Below are positions 34,085 through 41,717 of a DNA stretch of 42,058 bases, in pieces; within the stretch, counting starts at the first letter, position 1; each line of letters begins with the position of its first letter. Under the pieces are notes generated by a model. That model worked only from the letters and a program-made list of their open reading frames with translations. It was not told the DNA's origin and did not search any database. Position numbers and translations under genes: made by a program. The stretch is from a bacterium (GTDB lineage Bacteria > Myxococcota_A > Bradymonadia > UBA7976 > UBA1532), in the NCBI GenBank assembly GCA_030427205.1, contig JAUHXC010000070.1:1-42058 (forward strand), in the 5' to 3' direction.

Positions 34085-34873
34085 TCAGCCGGCCTGGGCC
34101 ATGCGCTCGCGTACCACCTTGGCGATCTCTTCCTTGAGGATCGCCTCGGCGAGCTGGGGTACGACCTCCCAGACCACCTTCTCGAACATCTCGCGGGCCG
34201 GGCCCTCTTCACCGAGCGCCTCCTTGAAGGCGGCGGCGTCGAGCACCATCTGCGCGGCGCTCTCGGCGACCTTGCCCGCGGCCGGCGGATCGTACTGCTT
34301 GGTCTTCTCGTCCTGGTCGAACGCGCTCGGCGGCGGCGCGGCGGGCGCCGCGGGCGCGGACGGCGGCGCGGCGATCGACGCGGGCGGCTTCTGCGTCATG
34401 GCCGGCGGCGGCGCCGACGGCGCGGCCAACCCCCCGACGATGCCCGCCTTGCTCGGATCGGCCAGCGGGATGCTCAAGAGCGAGGTGCGGAAGATCGCCG
34501 CGTCGGGCACGCTCTGCCCGAGCAGACCGAAGACCTTCTCGACCAGCTTCTGGGTCAGAAACGGCTTGACCAGATGATCGTCGACCCCCACCGAGCGGCC
34601 GCGGCCGGCGTCGTAGCGGGTCTTGTTGCGACCGACGAGCAGGATCACCTTGGTGTCACCACCGCTCTTGATCTGCTCGGTGAGCGTATAGCCGTCCACC
34701 CCGGGCAGATCGGCGTCGAGGATCGCGATCTTGGGGCTCTTGGCCTTGATCGCGGCGCTCGCCGCGTTGCCGTCCTCGGCGAGCTCGAGGTCGAACGGGT
34801 GCTTGGCAAGAGCGATCTCGACCATCCGGCGGACAGTCTTGCTCTTGTCGGCGACGACGATGGTTCCCTGCAT
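34085..34873 (-). CDS. Receiver-domain protein with Pro/Ala linker and C-terminal helical domain
   Basis: 262 residues. CheY-like receiver (about 1-125): phosphorylation Asp in ILDADLPGVDG near residue 54 and Lys in LVKPF near 104; the acidic pocket has one Asp (VVADKSK) instead of the usual pair. A Pro/Ala-rich linker (about 155-190) leads to a C-terminal helical region with VVWEVVPQLAEAILKEEIAKVV. Similar receiver-linker-helix proteins occur in myxobacteria, often tied to polarity or motility; that link is not shown here. No kinase gene adjoins. Start ATG, no clear ribosome-binding site. The 120 bp between its stop and valS hold only a weak GC hairpin. Confidence 0.82.
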   Translation of the reverse strand: MQGTIVVADKSKTVRRMVEIALAKHPFDLELAEDGNAASAAIKAKSPKIAILDADLPGVDGYTLTEQIKSGGDTKVILLVGRNKTRYDAGRGRSVGVDDHLVKPFLTQKLVEKVFGLLGQSVPDAAIFRTSLLSIPLADPSKAGIVGGLAAPSAPPPAMTQKPPASIAAPPSAPAAPAAPPPSAFDQDEKTKQYDPPAAGKVAESAAQMVLDAAAFKEALGEEGPAREMFEKVVWEVVPQLAEAILKEEIAKVVRERMAQAG

Positions 34874-35016
34874 GCTTCAGCGCCTCCGAGGGGCAACGGC
34901 GGTGGGTGCTGTCCACCGCGTGCGCTTGCATTCGGGGGTAGCACGGGTCCGGCGGGGCGTCAACCTCCGCGCGATCCGGGTAGTGGGCTAGTTTGCCAAC
35001 GGGCCCGTAGCGGGCG

Positions 35017-35367
35017 TCACCCGTCTGACGGCTCCTGCGCGATCACGTTCCATGTGTGGGGATCAACGACGGCCACCCGGCGGTGCCCGACCCGGATGGC
35101 CGGCACGGCGCACTCGGCGAAGTCGGGCATCGTGAACTCGCTGTCGAGCGCGAGGCGGACCCCGCGGGCCAACTCGGCGACGACAAGATCTGCGCGCTGC
35201 CTCATATCAATGGCTGCGAACAGCCGGACAGGCGTGTCCCCCACGGCACCAGTAATCAGCCACACGGGGTCGCCGCGGTACTCGACGCCACGCGGCTCGG
35301 CGATCAGTTCGGCAAGTTGTTGGCCGGCGTGGTCCTCATGCTTGACGAGCACCTTGACCTTGGTCAT
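35017..35367 (-). CDS. Hypothetical small protein
   Basis: 116 residues from ATG 35367, preceded by GGAGGGGCGG, which is a strong start; the open frame extends to 35529 in other sequence. Contains many charged residues, a beta-rich pattern (VKVLVKHED, PVWLITGAVGDTPVRLFAAID) and no Cys. I do not recognise it. It lies at the edge of the accessory region, 143 bp from the receiver gene. Confidence 0.65.
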   Translation of the reverse strand: MTKVKVLVKHEDHAGQQLAELIAEPRGVEYRGDPVWLITGAVGDTPVRLFAAIDMRQRADLVVAELARGVRLALDSEFTMPDFAECAVPAIRVGHRRVAVVDPHTWNVIAQEPSDG

Positions 35368-35426
35368 CCGCCCCTCCTTTTCGGTCAGAGACCCTGTGCC
35401 TGCACGATAGCGGCAAAGGAGCCGAC

Positions 35427-35711
35427 ATGCTTGGCCCGGCAGCAGGGGAGCGCGTTTTCTGGTGGAACTCGCGGCGGGATCCCGCCAAGCAGGACCGCAC
35501 TCGGACTGGCACCGTCGTCGTGGATACATGGGCCTCCGCCTGCCCGGAGTGCGACCACGCCCTTGGGATGAGGCGGACCCTCATGGTGCGGTGGGATGAG
35601 CACCCGCCGGCCGGCGCGCGGCCCGGCGGGCACACTCCGATCGACATGGAGACGCGCGAACTGTGTGCGGGTGATGGCCACGACTTCGCATGGCCATTGG
35701 ACGCGGACTGA
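35427..35711 (+). CDS. Hypothetical small CxxC protein
   Basis: 94 residues. Start ATG with AAAGGAG at good spacing. One CPEC pair and an acidic C-terminus; no family recognised. Divergent from the gene at 35017 (59 bp apart) and convergent with the transposase gene, whose stop is 1 bp away. It may be a short single-domain protein or a fragment. Confidence 0.5.
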   Translation: MLGPAAGERVFWWNSRRDPAKQDRTRTGTVVVDTWASACPECDHALGMRRTLMVRWDEHPPAGARPGGHTPIDMETRELCAGDGHDFAWPLDAD

Positions 35712-35712
35712 C

Positions 35713-36537
35713 CTACGCCGCCGCGTCGATCAGGTCCTCGACACCCCAGAAGCGGTCGGTGACACCAGCGGCCATCGCCGGGGTGATGCCCTCCAGGGAC
35801 ATGTGCGGACGGCAGAGGTTGTAGTGGGCGAAGTGCAGGGCGATGGCGGCCTTGTGGTTCTCCAACTTCTTGCTGAATGCGTTGGTGAGGCGGGTGAAGC
35901 GCCGCATCTGCATCCGCATGGTGAGGTTCTGCCGCTCGATGTAGGACGTCGAGATGCGGGAGTCGTCCGGGAACCCCTTGATGCCGATCTTGTTGACGGA
36001 TTGGACCCGTGGGGGACTGTAGCGGCCCCGACCGGCATCCTCGGTCCCGTACTCCTTGACGATCATCGCGTAGTCGACGTCAGCGCCGAACGCCCACTCG
36101 ACCGCGTTGATGTAGGGCTTGAAGCCGTCGCTGCTGATCTGGATACGCCCCGAGACGCGCCGCGACAGGTCGAGCATGAACGAGTTGGCGCACGCACCAT
36201 CCCGCTTACCCACGAGGTGGTTGATGACGAGCTTGGTGTCGGCGCATAGCGAGACGAACACGTAGCAGTCGCCCGCCTCGGGCTCGTCCTTCGGTGTGAG
36301 CATCCGCTGCTTCTTCCTGATGAACGACCAGATCTCGTCTACCTCGACAACCTCGGAGGGAACGTCGACGACGAGCTGGTCGAGCAGGCTAGCGCACCCC
36401 TGCCCAATGGCGACGAGGTGCCTGAGGATCGTGGTCTTGTGGACGCCGGTCATGCGACTGGTTGCCCGGACCGAGCAGCCTTCGATGAGCGCGCGCACCA
36501 CTGCGAGCCGCTTCTCGCGGCTGAGATGATTGGCCAT
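35713..36537 (-). CDS. IS1-like family DDE transposase
   Basis: 274 residues from ATG 36537 with GGAG upstream. N-terminal helix-turn-helix (EGCSVRATSRMTGVHKTTILRH), then a DDE catalytic domain: VDEIWSFIR near residue 82, ISSDGFKPY near 150, and SYIERQNLTMRMQMRRFTRL near 212, with FSKKLENH and NLCRPHMSL after it. This matches single-ORF relatives of the IS1 group (IS1 itself uses two frames). I could not find the terminal inverted repeats or target duplication, so the ends are not marked; the gene may be isolated or domesticated. It is the boundary marker of the accessory region. Confidence 0.9.
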   Translation of the reverse strand: MANHLSREKRLAVVRALIEGCSVRATSRMTGVHKTTILRHLVAIGQGCASLLDQLVVDVPSEVVEVDEIWSFIRKKQRMLTPKDEPEAGDCYVFVSLCADTKLVINHLVGKRDGACANSFMLDLSRRVSGRIQISSDGFKPYINAVEWAFGADVDYAMIVKEYGTEDAGRGRYSPPRVQSVNKIGIKGFPDDSRISTSYIERQNLTMRMQMRRFTRLTNAFSKKLENHKAAIALHFAHYNLCRPHMSLEGITPAMAAGVTDRFWGVEDLIDAAA

Positions 36538-36618
36538 TGCCGTTCTCCGCTTGACTGTGCGGAGCGGCGTGACCATCCTTGAAGAACCACCGTCGAGGCG
36601 GTCCGCCGCTTCGCGTAG

Positions 36619-36657
36619 AAACCCGTCTCAGCGCCAACTGAGGCGGGTTTCGTTTTT
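36619..36657. terminator. Strong hairpin terminator upstream of the transposase gene
   Basis: AAACCCGTCTCAG (36619-36631) and CTGAGGCGGGTTT (36638-36650) pair at 12 of 13 positions around a 6-base loop, then CGTTTTT. It is oriented to stop plus-strand transcription; the same AAACCCG...CGGGTTT theme occurs in the tRNA terminators. No plus-strand gene ends here, which may reflect deletion or IS insertion. Confidence 0.7.
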
Positions 36658-36722
36658 CGGGTCAGTCCTCCTGACTGGATGAATCAATCATATTCGAATT
36701 CTGTGCAGAACCGCAGGGTTGG

Positions 36723-36766
36723 GGTGCGTCTCTGCTGCCACCGTTGTGTCAGCAGAGGGTTGCACC
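36723..36766. repeat. Nested inverted repeat before the XRE-type gene
   Basis: GGTGC ... GCACC encloses TCTGCTG (36731-36737) and CAGCAGA (36750-36756). Located about 70 bp before the XRE-type ORF start, it could be an autoregulatory operator or hairpin. The rest of 36538-36836 shows no gene. Confidence 0.45.
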
Positions 36767-36836
36767 GGTTTAACTGCGGTGTAGTTGGGTGCCCGTGCGG
36801 TTGATGATGGCCCGTCCAGCGCCATATCCTGGGCTC

Positions 36837-37076
36837 ATGCAGGACTCGCGGCCTGTTCTCGATCAGCGCTTCCGCTACTGGGCGAAGCGACGCATGGAGA
36901 CGGACGAGCGTTCGGTCAAGCAGATCGCAGAGGACGCGAAGATTCCCCGCTCCACGCTCAACCGCGTTCGCAACGCGAAGACCACGAACACGCACGGCTT
37001 GGACTTGGTCTGCCAAGTGGCCAGGGCGTTGAACGTCGACCCCTTGGCCTTGCTCGCACCGATCCCAGACGAATAG
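36837..37076 (+). CDS. Small XRE-type DNA-binding protein
   Basis: 79 residues from ATG 36837 (weak ribosome-binding site); ATGs and a GTG earlier in frame are alternatives. The helix-turn-helix reads SVKQIAEDAKIPRSTLNRVRNAKTTN, with DLVCQVARALNVDPLALL after it, as in Cro/C1-type repressors. No toxin or phage gene is adjacent, so it could be a lone regulator left from a mobile element. A GC hairpin follows the stop. Confidence 0.75.
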   Translation: MQDSRPVLDQRFRYWAKRRMETDERSVKQIAEDAKIPRSTLNRVRNAKTTNTHGLDLVCQVARALNVDPLALLAPIPDE

Positions 37077-37087
37077 CCCAAAGGGCG

Positions 37088-37117
37088 GGGTCCGCGCTCG
37101 GGTGAACGCGGACCCCA
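37088..37117 (+). terminator. GC-rich hairpin after the XRE gene
   Basis: Perfect 10-bp stem GGGGTCCGCG / CGCGGACCCC with a 10-base loop, 11 bp after the stop. No T-run follows, so it may terminate poorly or protect mRNA ends. Confidence 0.45.
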
Positions 37118-37475
37118 GAGGGTCATTGACTGGCGCTGCATCGACTCAACAGCGCCAGCAAGTACCCCGGCAGTCCCAGCGAATGTCGCATGGGGAATTC
37201 AAAATATCCCAACCACCGCATGAGGCCCGACGGGGCGTAGGACCCTGAAACGGCGAAGGTTTCGCGCAACGTGGCGCAACACGGCGCTGCATGCCGCAAC
37301 AGCGAAACCGGGACCGAAACCGGGAGTTGCCGGGAGCCGAACCGGGACCCCGGTGGGCTCAAACTGACATTCTGCACCACCTTGCAATTTGCGGCGACCA
37401 CACCATTCACAATCGGTGCACCGTTCGGACTCACAGCACGCGGAGCGCGCCAGCCTTGCTCAGTGCCCGCAACTA
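37118..37475. other. Repeat-rich non-coding region
   Basis: No convincing gene. Holds a 9-bp inverted repeat CTGGCGCTG (37131) / CAGCGCCAG (37151); a near-tandem GCGCAAC pair near 37264; and 12-bp tandem copies of CGAAACCGGGAC/G at 37303-37314 and 37315-37326 with a third, shorter copy near 37338. Base composition is lower in GC than the flanking genes. It ends at the promoter of the BlaI-type gene. Confidence 0.6.
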
Positions 37476-37504
37476 TTGCGATCTACTACCGACAATCGTA
37501 GATT
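37476..37504 (+). promoter_or_regulatory. Promoter and probable BlaI-type operator of the efflux locus
   Basis: TTGCGA (37476-37481), exactly 17 bases, TAGATT (37499-37504), 35 bases before the blaI-type start. An inverted repeat ATCTAC (37481-37486) / GTAGAT (37498-37503) runs from the -35 to the -10 box. BlaI/MecI repressors bind such TAC-GTA dyads as dimers and block polymerase. Confidence 0.65.
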
Positions 37505-37538
37505 GAGCGTCGCTCGTCCGATCAGCGCGGAGGTAGGG

Positions 37539-37964
37539 GTGAAGGGCATTCGAATCCGGCCTGAGCAGAACGGGCTGCGAACGTCGCTCTTCGATCTCGA
37601 AGCCGAGATCATGGAGATCGTGTGGGAGCAGGGCTGGGACGAGTTCGCAGTGACCGATGTGCATACACGGCTCGAGGCCCAACGGGAGATCGCGTACACG
37701 ACGGTGATGACGACGATCAGCCGGCTGTACGACAAGGAACTCCTGACCCGACGCAAGGAAGGGCGGCGCTACTTGTACCGGCCGGAGATGAGCCGTTCCG
37801 AGTTCATCGAGGCGATGACCCGTGAAGTACTCGGGAGCTTGCCGCCGGTCGGGCAGGCGACAGCCGTCGCCATGCTGGTCGAGCGCGTCGCCGAGGCCGA
37901 CGAGGCGGAACTCGATCGGCTGGAGGCGCTGATTCGCAAGCGCAGGCGGGACCGGCATGGATGA
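37539..37964 (+). CDS. BlaI/MecI/CopY-family transcriptional repressor
   Basis: 141 residues from GTG 37539, preceded by GGAGG at 5 bases; the longer open frame from 37389 is untranslated leader. Winged-helix core: SLFDLEAEIMEIVWEQGWDEF, VHTRLEAQREIAYTTVMTTI and a recognition helix leading to LTRRKEGRRYLYRPEM, the classical BlaI signature. The stop overlaps the M56 protease start by 8 bases, the usual BlaI-BlaR1 arrangement, in which the protease inactivates the repressor on a signal. Here the downstream genes are metal efflux, so metal is the likely signal; that is inference. Confidence 0.9.
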   Translation: MKGIRIRPEQNGLRTSLFDLEAEIMEIVWEQGWDEFAVTDVHTRLEAQREIAYTTVMTTISRLYDKELLTRRKEGRRYLYRPEMSRSEFIEAMTREVLGSLPPVGQATAVAMLVERVAEADEAELDRLEALIRKRRRDRHG

Positions 37965-38964
37965 GCTGGTCTTTCCCCTGGCTGCGGTGATCGCAACGTT
38001 CTTCGTCCTGATCCCGCTCTTGACGATCGTGAGCCGAGCCGTGCTCGCCATCAGGCGACGTCGCGGTCCGTCCTGGGCCAGCTTCGGGTCCGAAGTGACG
38101 TTCGCGTGGCTCGTCGCCCCCACGCTTCTGCCGGTGCTGTGGCTGACGTCTTCTGCGCTGCACCAGACCGAACCGGGTCGCACCGCGCAGTCGTGCTTCT
38201 TCGATCACGTCGAGGCGACAACCTGTGTCGATACACTGTTGCTCCTCGGCTTTCTGATCGTGGGCATGGTCGCCATGGTCGGGTCGAGGCTCTGGCGAGA
38301 GTGGCCACGGGTGATGCTCCGTCGGCTCGATGATGGGCACGCGCTCCGCCGACGGGTCTCCGAAGTCGTAGCCGGCGATGTCCATCTGCGCAGGCTGCGC
38401 ATCGTCGTAGTCCGCGACTCGGCCAACCCCATCTGCACCCTCGGCCTTCTGCGTCCAGTCGTCGTGATCGACGCCTGCTTCGTGCGCGAGGCGGACGCCA
38501 AGATGCTGCGCGCAGCTCTCCTGCACGAGCACGCGCACATCGTCGGCCGGGACACGCTGCGCAGCTTCGTCGCGCGCCTCTGCCTGATCACCAATCCGGC
38601 CGGTGCTTTGCTGGGTCCTGATTTCGAGCGCTGGCGCAACGCGCGGGAGGCGGTCTGCGACGGCGAGGCCGTGCATCGTGGCGGGGACGCGCTGGCGTTG
38701 GCCGAGAGCCTCGTGCATGCCGCGCGGTTCCGTTGCGGTGGTCTCTCACCGCACAGCGCGGCGCTCTGCGGTCACGGCAGAGCTGCCCTCAAGCTCCGAC
38801 TGGCCTTGCTCCTGAACGGTCCACCCGCACCGACGAGGACTCTCGGCCATCTGGTCCTCGCCGTCGGGGCCTGGGCCGCTGTCATCGCGCCGCATGTCGG
38901 CAGCTCGGGGCTGCTCGAATACTTCCACTTCGAGGTCGAGCGCCTCCTCCACGCCTTCCTGTAG
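37957..38964 (+). CDS. BlaR1/MecR1-like M56 membrane metalloprotease
   Basis: 335 residues. Three or so N-terminal membrane segments (FPLAAVIATFFVLIPLLTIV, FAWLVAPTLLPVLWL, DTLLLLGFLIVGMVAMVG), then a cytoplasmic metallopeptidase domain with HEHAH (an HExxH site) in LLHEHAHIVGRD near residue 188 and a glutamate-bearing EAVCDGEAV downstream. It lacks the external penicillin-binding sensor domain of true BlaR1; only a Cys-rich loop (CFFDHVEATTCVD) sits between helices and could bind metal. Expected to cleave or release the BlaI-type repressor encoded just before it. ATG overlaps that stop. Confidence 0.88.
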   Translation: MDELVFPLAAVIATFFVLIPLLTIVSRAVLAIRRRRGPSWASFGSEVTFAWLVAPTLLPVLWLTSSALHQTEPGRTAQSCFFDHVEATTCVDTLLLLGFLIVGMVAMVGSRLWREWPRVMLRRLDDGHALRRRVSEVVAGDVHLRRLRIVVVRDSANPICTLGLLRPVVVIDACFVREADAKMLRAALLHEHAHIVGRDTLRSFVARLCLITNPAGALLGPDFERWRNAREAVCDGEAVHRGGDALALAESLVHAARFRCGGLSPHSAALCGHGRAALKLRLALLLNGPPAPTRTLGHLVLAVGAWAAVIAPHVGSSGLLEYFHFEVERLLHAFL

Positions 38965-38976
38965 TTCGAGGTCCGC

Positions 38977-40356
38977 ATGAGCAGCATCGGATTCGGGCAT
39001 CTTGCGCCCCTTGTTACTATCGCAGGTAGTATTTGCATGACCGCATGTGCCGCCGGGCCATCGTCGCAGGTACTGCCCGAGCCCGGCGCTGTCGCGCCCG
39101 CCGAGATCCTCCAGCCATACGTGCCGCCGGGTGGACCTGTCGACCCGGCTGCCACCCCCACGTTGAACCTCGACCAGCTCCTGGTCTTTGCCGACGCTCA
39201 CTCCCCTGCGATCCGCGGCGCCCGTGCCCGAGTTGGACTCGCCGACGCCGATGTCGCGGGCGCGGAGATCGTCTTTCCCTCCAATCCCGAGTTGAGCTTC
39301 GGCGCGGGCGGGCGGTCAGTCGGCGGCGAGACAGGCTTCGAGTTCGAGGTCTCCATCGAGCAGCAACTCGAGATCGCAGGGGAGCCGGGCCTCCGGTTGG
39401 ATGCCGCTCAGGACCAGCGGCGACTCGGCGAGGCCGCGCTGAACGAGGTCCGCTGGAGCGTACATGTCGAAGTCCACCGGCTCTTCGTGGACATCCTGCT
39501 GGTTCGTGATCGCTTCGCCCAGGCAGAGCGCTTCATGGCGTTCGCGCGGTCGATGCGCGAGGTCGCGTCCCGTCAAGTCGAGGCTGGAGAGTCGTCGCCC
39601 CTGATCTTGCTCGTCGCCGACGCCGACCTCGCCCGGACCAACGAGGCGCTCATCGAGGCCCGGCAAGCGGGCGCGTCGCTCGATGCGCGGCTGGCCGCCG
39701 TCATCGGCTGGCCGTCTGGTGCACCGCTCCGCGTCCAGGGCACGTTGCCGCCGGTGAGGCCAGCGCCGAACACCGAGACGCTGCTCGGGCTGATGGCGGA
39801 ACATCATCCGTCTCTGCGAACCCGGGAACTCGCGGTTGTCGCAGGCCGGAGCCGCCTCGAACTCGAAGAGCGTGACGCGTGGCCCAAGCCCACCATCGGC
39901 TTCTCGTACGGGCGGGAAGGGGCGCCCGGACCGGAGGCCGACGCGCAGATCTGGCTCTTCAACCTGAGTCTGCCGTTCCCCGTCTGGCGGACGAATCAGG
40001 AAGGCCAGACGCGCGCACGCGCCGAGCTGTTGCTGGCCGATGCGGAGCGAGGGGCCACCGCGAATCGGCTACGGGGCGAGCTGATTCGGGCTGCGATCGC
40101 GCTCGACGCCGCGGCGGAGCGCGTCTCGATGTACGAGACCGGCGTCGTGCCCCGTCTGGAAGAGAACCTCGCGCTGCTCCAGCGGGCGTACGAACTCGGC
40201 GAAGTGGACGTACATCAGGTCTCGCAGACGCGCGAGCGGCTGTTGACGGCCACCGGCCAATACATCGACGCCCGCATCACCTACTACGAGTCCGCCGCGA
40301 TGCTCGAAGGGCTCGTCGGCACCGAACTATGGCCCGAGACGGAGGGTGCGCCATGA
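38977..40356 (+). CDS. TolC/CzcC-family outer-membrane efflux lipoprotein
   Basis: 459 residues. Start ATG with GAGG upstream. Signal with lipobox CMTAC. The mature protein has the TolC-type alternating helices: LNLDQLLVFADAHSPAIRGARARVGLADADV near the start, and HPSLRTRELAVVAGRSRLELEERDAWPKP starting the second half, ending AYELGEVDVHQVSQTRERLL. It forms the outer-membrane channel of a tripartite RND pump. The last codon overlaps the next ATG as ATGA. A TACTA/TAGTA dyad lies inside codons 13-19. Confidence 0.9.
   Translation: MSSIGFGHLAPLVTIAGSICMTACAAGPSSQVLPEPGAVAPAEILQPYVPPGGPVDPAATPTLNLDQLLVFADAHSPAIRGARARVGLADADVAGAEIVFPSNPELSFGAGGRSVGGETGFEFEVSIEQQLEIAGEPGLRLDAAQDQRRLGEAALNEVRWSVHVEVHRLFVDILLVRDRFAQAERFMAFARSMREVASRQVEAGESSPLILLVADADLARTNEALIEARQAGASLDARLAAVIGWPSGAPLRVQGTLPPVRPAPNTETLLGLMAEHHPSLRTRELAVVAGRSRLELEERDAWPKPTIGFSYGREGAPGPEADAQIWLFNLSLPFPVWRTNQEGQTRARAELLLADAERGATANRLRGELIRAAIALDAAAERVSMYETGVVPRLEENLALLQRAYELGEVDVHQVSQTRERLLTATGQYIDARITYYESAAMLEGLVGTELWPETEGAP
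39015..39031 (+). promoter_or_regulatory. Possible second repressor site inside the efflux channel gene
   Basis: TACTA (39015-39019) N7 TAGTA (39027-39031), similar in form to the blaI-promoter dyad; TAGTAT could double as a -10 box, though the nearest -35-like TTGCGC is 19 bases away. Confidence 0.35.
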
Positions 40357-41708
40357 GGCGTTCCATGATGCTCATGTTGTCGTGCGCCCTGGCGACGAGC
40401 CTGGGATGCAAACACGCCGATGACCACGGACACGATGGCGAGGGCCACGGTGCTCATGGCGAGCATGAAGGGCACGAAGGGCACGGCAAACGCCGAGCTG
40501 ACGAACGTGCCGATGAGAAGGATCATGAAGGGCGCAGCGGGGACGGGCATCAGGAGGACGGACACACCGGCGAAGGTGGACCCACTGTTCGCCCGAAACA
40601 TGGACACGAGGAGCACGCCGACGAGAGGGGGCACGACGGACGTGGCCACGAGGACGATCACAGCGATGAACAGGTCATTCGGCTCTCGCCCGACGCCTTG
40701 AGCCGGAGCGGCGTTCGGCTGGGTACCGCCGAGGCCGGCGTGCTGACGGGCACCCTGGAGGTACCGGCAGAGGTTCAGCTCAACCCGGATCGGGTGGCTC
40801 ACATCAGCCCGCTGGTGGATGGGCAACTCTTCAGCGTCGACGTCTCGTCCGGCGACCGGGTCGAAGCGGGGACGCAGCTCGCGCAGCTCCGCAGCGTCGC
40901 GCTGGGCCAGGCTCGGGCGGAGTTGAGCCGCACGACGTCGCTGCGAAAGGTCGCCCGACAGAATCGCGCACGTCAGCGCAAGCTCCGCGGTGAAGGCATC
41001 AACTCCGAGCGCAGGTTGCTGGAGGCCGAACTCGCGTACGAGCAAGCTGACGCGGAGCGAGACGCGGCGCTTTCACGCCTCCAGGTATTCGGCCTGCGCG
41101 GAGGCAGCGGACCCGACATGGCCCTCGAGAGCCCGATCGCAGGGCTCGTGATCGAGCGGCACGCGACCCGGGGGGAGAACGTGTCGCCGGACGACACGCT
41201 CTTCATCGTCGCCGACCTCGCGCGGGTCTGGGTCATCGGGCGGGTCTATGAGCAGCAAGTCGCACAGATCGCGCCCGGTATGGCCGCGACGCTGACGCTG
41301 AACGCCTACCCTGGGCGGTCGTGGAGCGGCACCGTCGACTTCGTAGGGGCCGCCCTCGATGAGTCGACGCGGACGCTGCCCATCCGCGTGGAGGTCGACA
41401 ACCCCGAAGGCTTGCTGCGACCGGGGCTCTTCGGAGCCCTGCGCCTCGCATCCGGGAAGCCGACCGGCACCGGCGTCGTGGTGCCTCTGACCGCCATCCA
41501 GATGGTGGACAATCGGACGGTCGTCTTCGTGCCTGGGGACGAAGACGGAGAGTTCGTGGCCCAGCCGGTCACGGTCGGGCGGGAGACCACCCAGCAGGCG
41601 GAAGTCATCGAGGGTCTGGAGGCCGGGGCGCGGCTCGTGGTCGCCGGGGCGTTCATTCTCAAGTCCGAGCTGATCCGTGGCGAACTCGGCCACGGTCACG
41701 CGCACTGA
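40353..41708 (+). CDS. CzcB/CusB-family membrane-fusion protein with His-rich N-terminus
   Basis: 451 residues. Lipobox in ATSLGC. Residues about 20-105 are dominated by His, Asp, Glu and Gly (DDHGHDGEGHGAHGEHEGHE and further), a probable metal-binding arm; the last residues are HGHAH. The fusion-protein core follows: VDGQLFSVDVSSGDRVEAGTQL (barrel-sandwich), a coiled-coil hairpin (SLRKVARQNRARQRKLRGEG), VIERHATRGENVSPDDTLF and beta-barrel parts. It links the RND pump to the TolC-type channel, and probably delivers metal. ATGA overlap with the gene before it. Confidence 0.92.
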   Translation: MRRSMMLMLSCALATSLGCKHADDHGHDGEGHGAHGEHEGHEGHGKRRADERADEKDHEGRSGDGHQEDGHTGEGGPTVRPKHGHEEHADERGHDGRGHEDDHSDEQVIRLSPDALSRSGVRLGTAEAGVLTGTLEVPAEVQLNPDRVAHISPLVDGQLFSVDVSSGDRVEAGTQLAQLRSVALGQARAELSRTTSLRKVARQNRARQRKLRGEGINSERRLLEAELAYEQADAERDAALSRLQVFGLRGGSGPDMALESPIAGLVIERHATRGENVSPDDTLFIVADLARVWVIGRVYEQQVAQIAPGMAATLTLNAYPGRSWSGTVDFVGAALDESTRTLPIRVEVDNPEGLLRPGLFGALRLASGKPTGTGVVVPLTAIQMVDNRTVVFVPGDEDGEFVAQPVTVGRETTQQAEVIEGLEAGARLVVAGAFILKSELIRGELGHGHAH

Positions 41709-41717
41709 GGCGGCGAG

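Noticed and set aside
37123..37434. 103-residue minus-strand frame in the repeat-rich gap
   Set aside because: No ribosome-binding site and it covers inverted and tandem repeats; no domain recognised.
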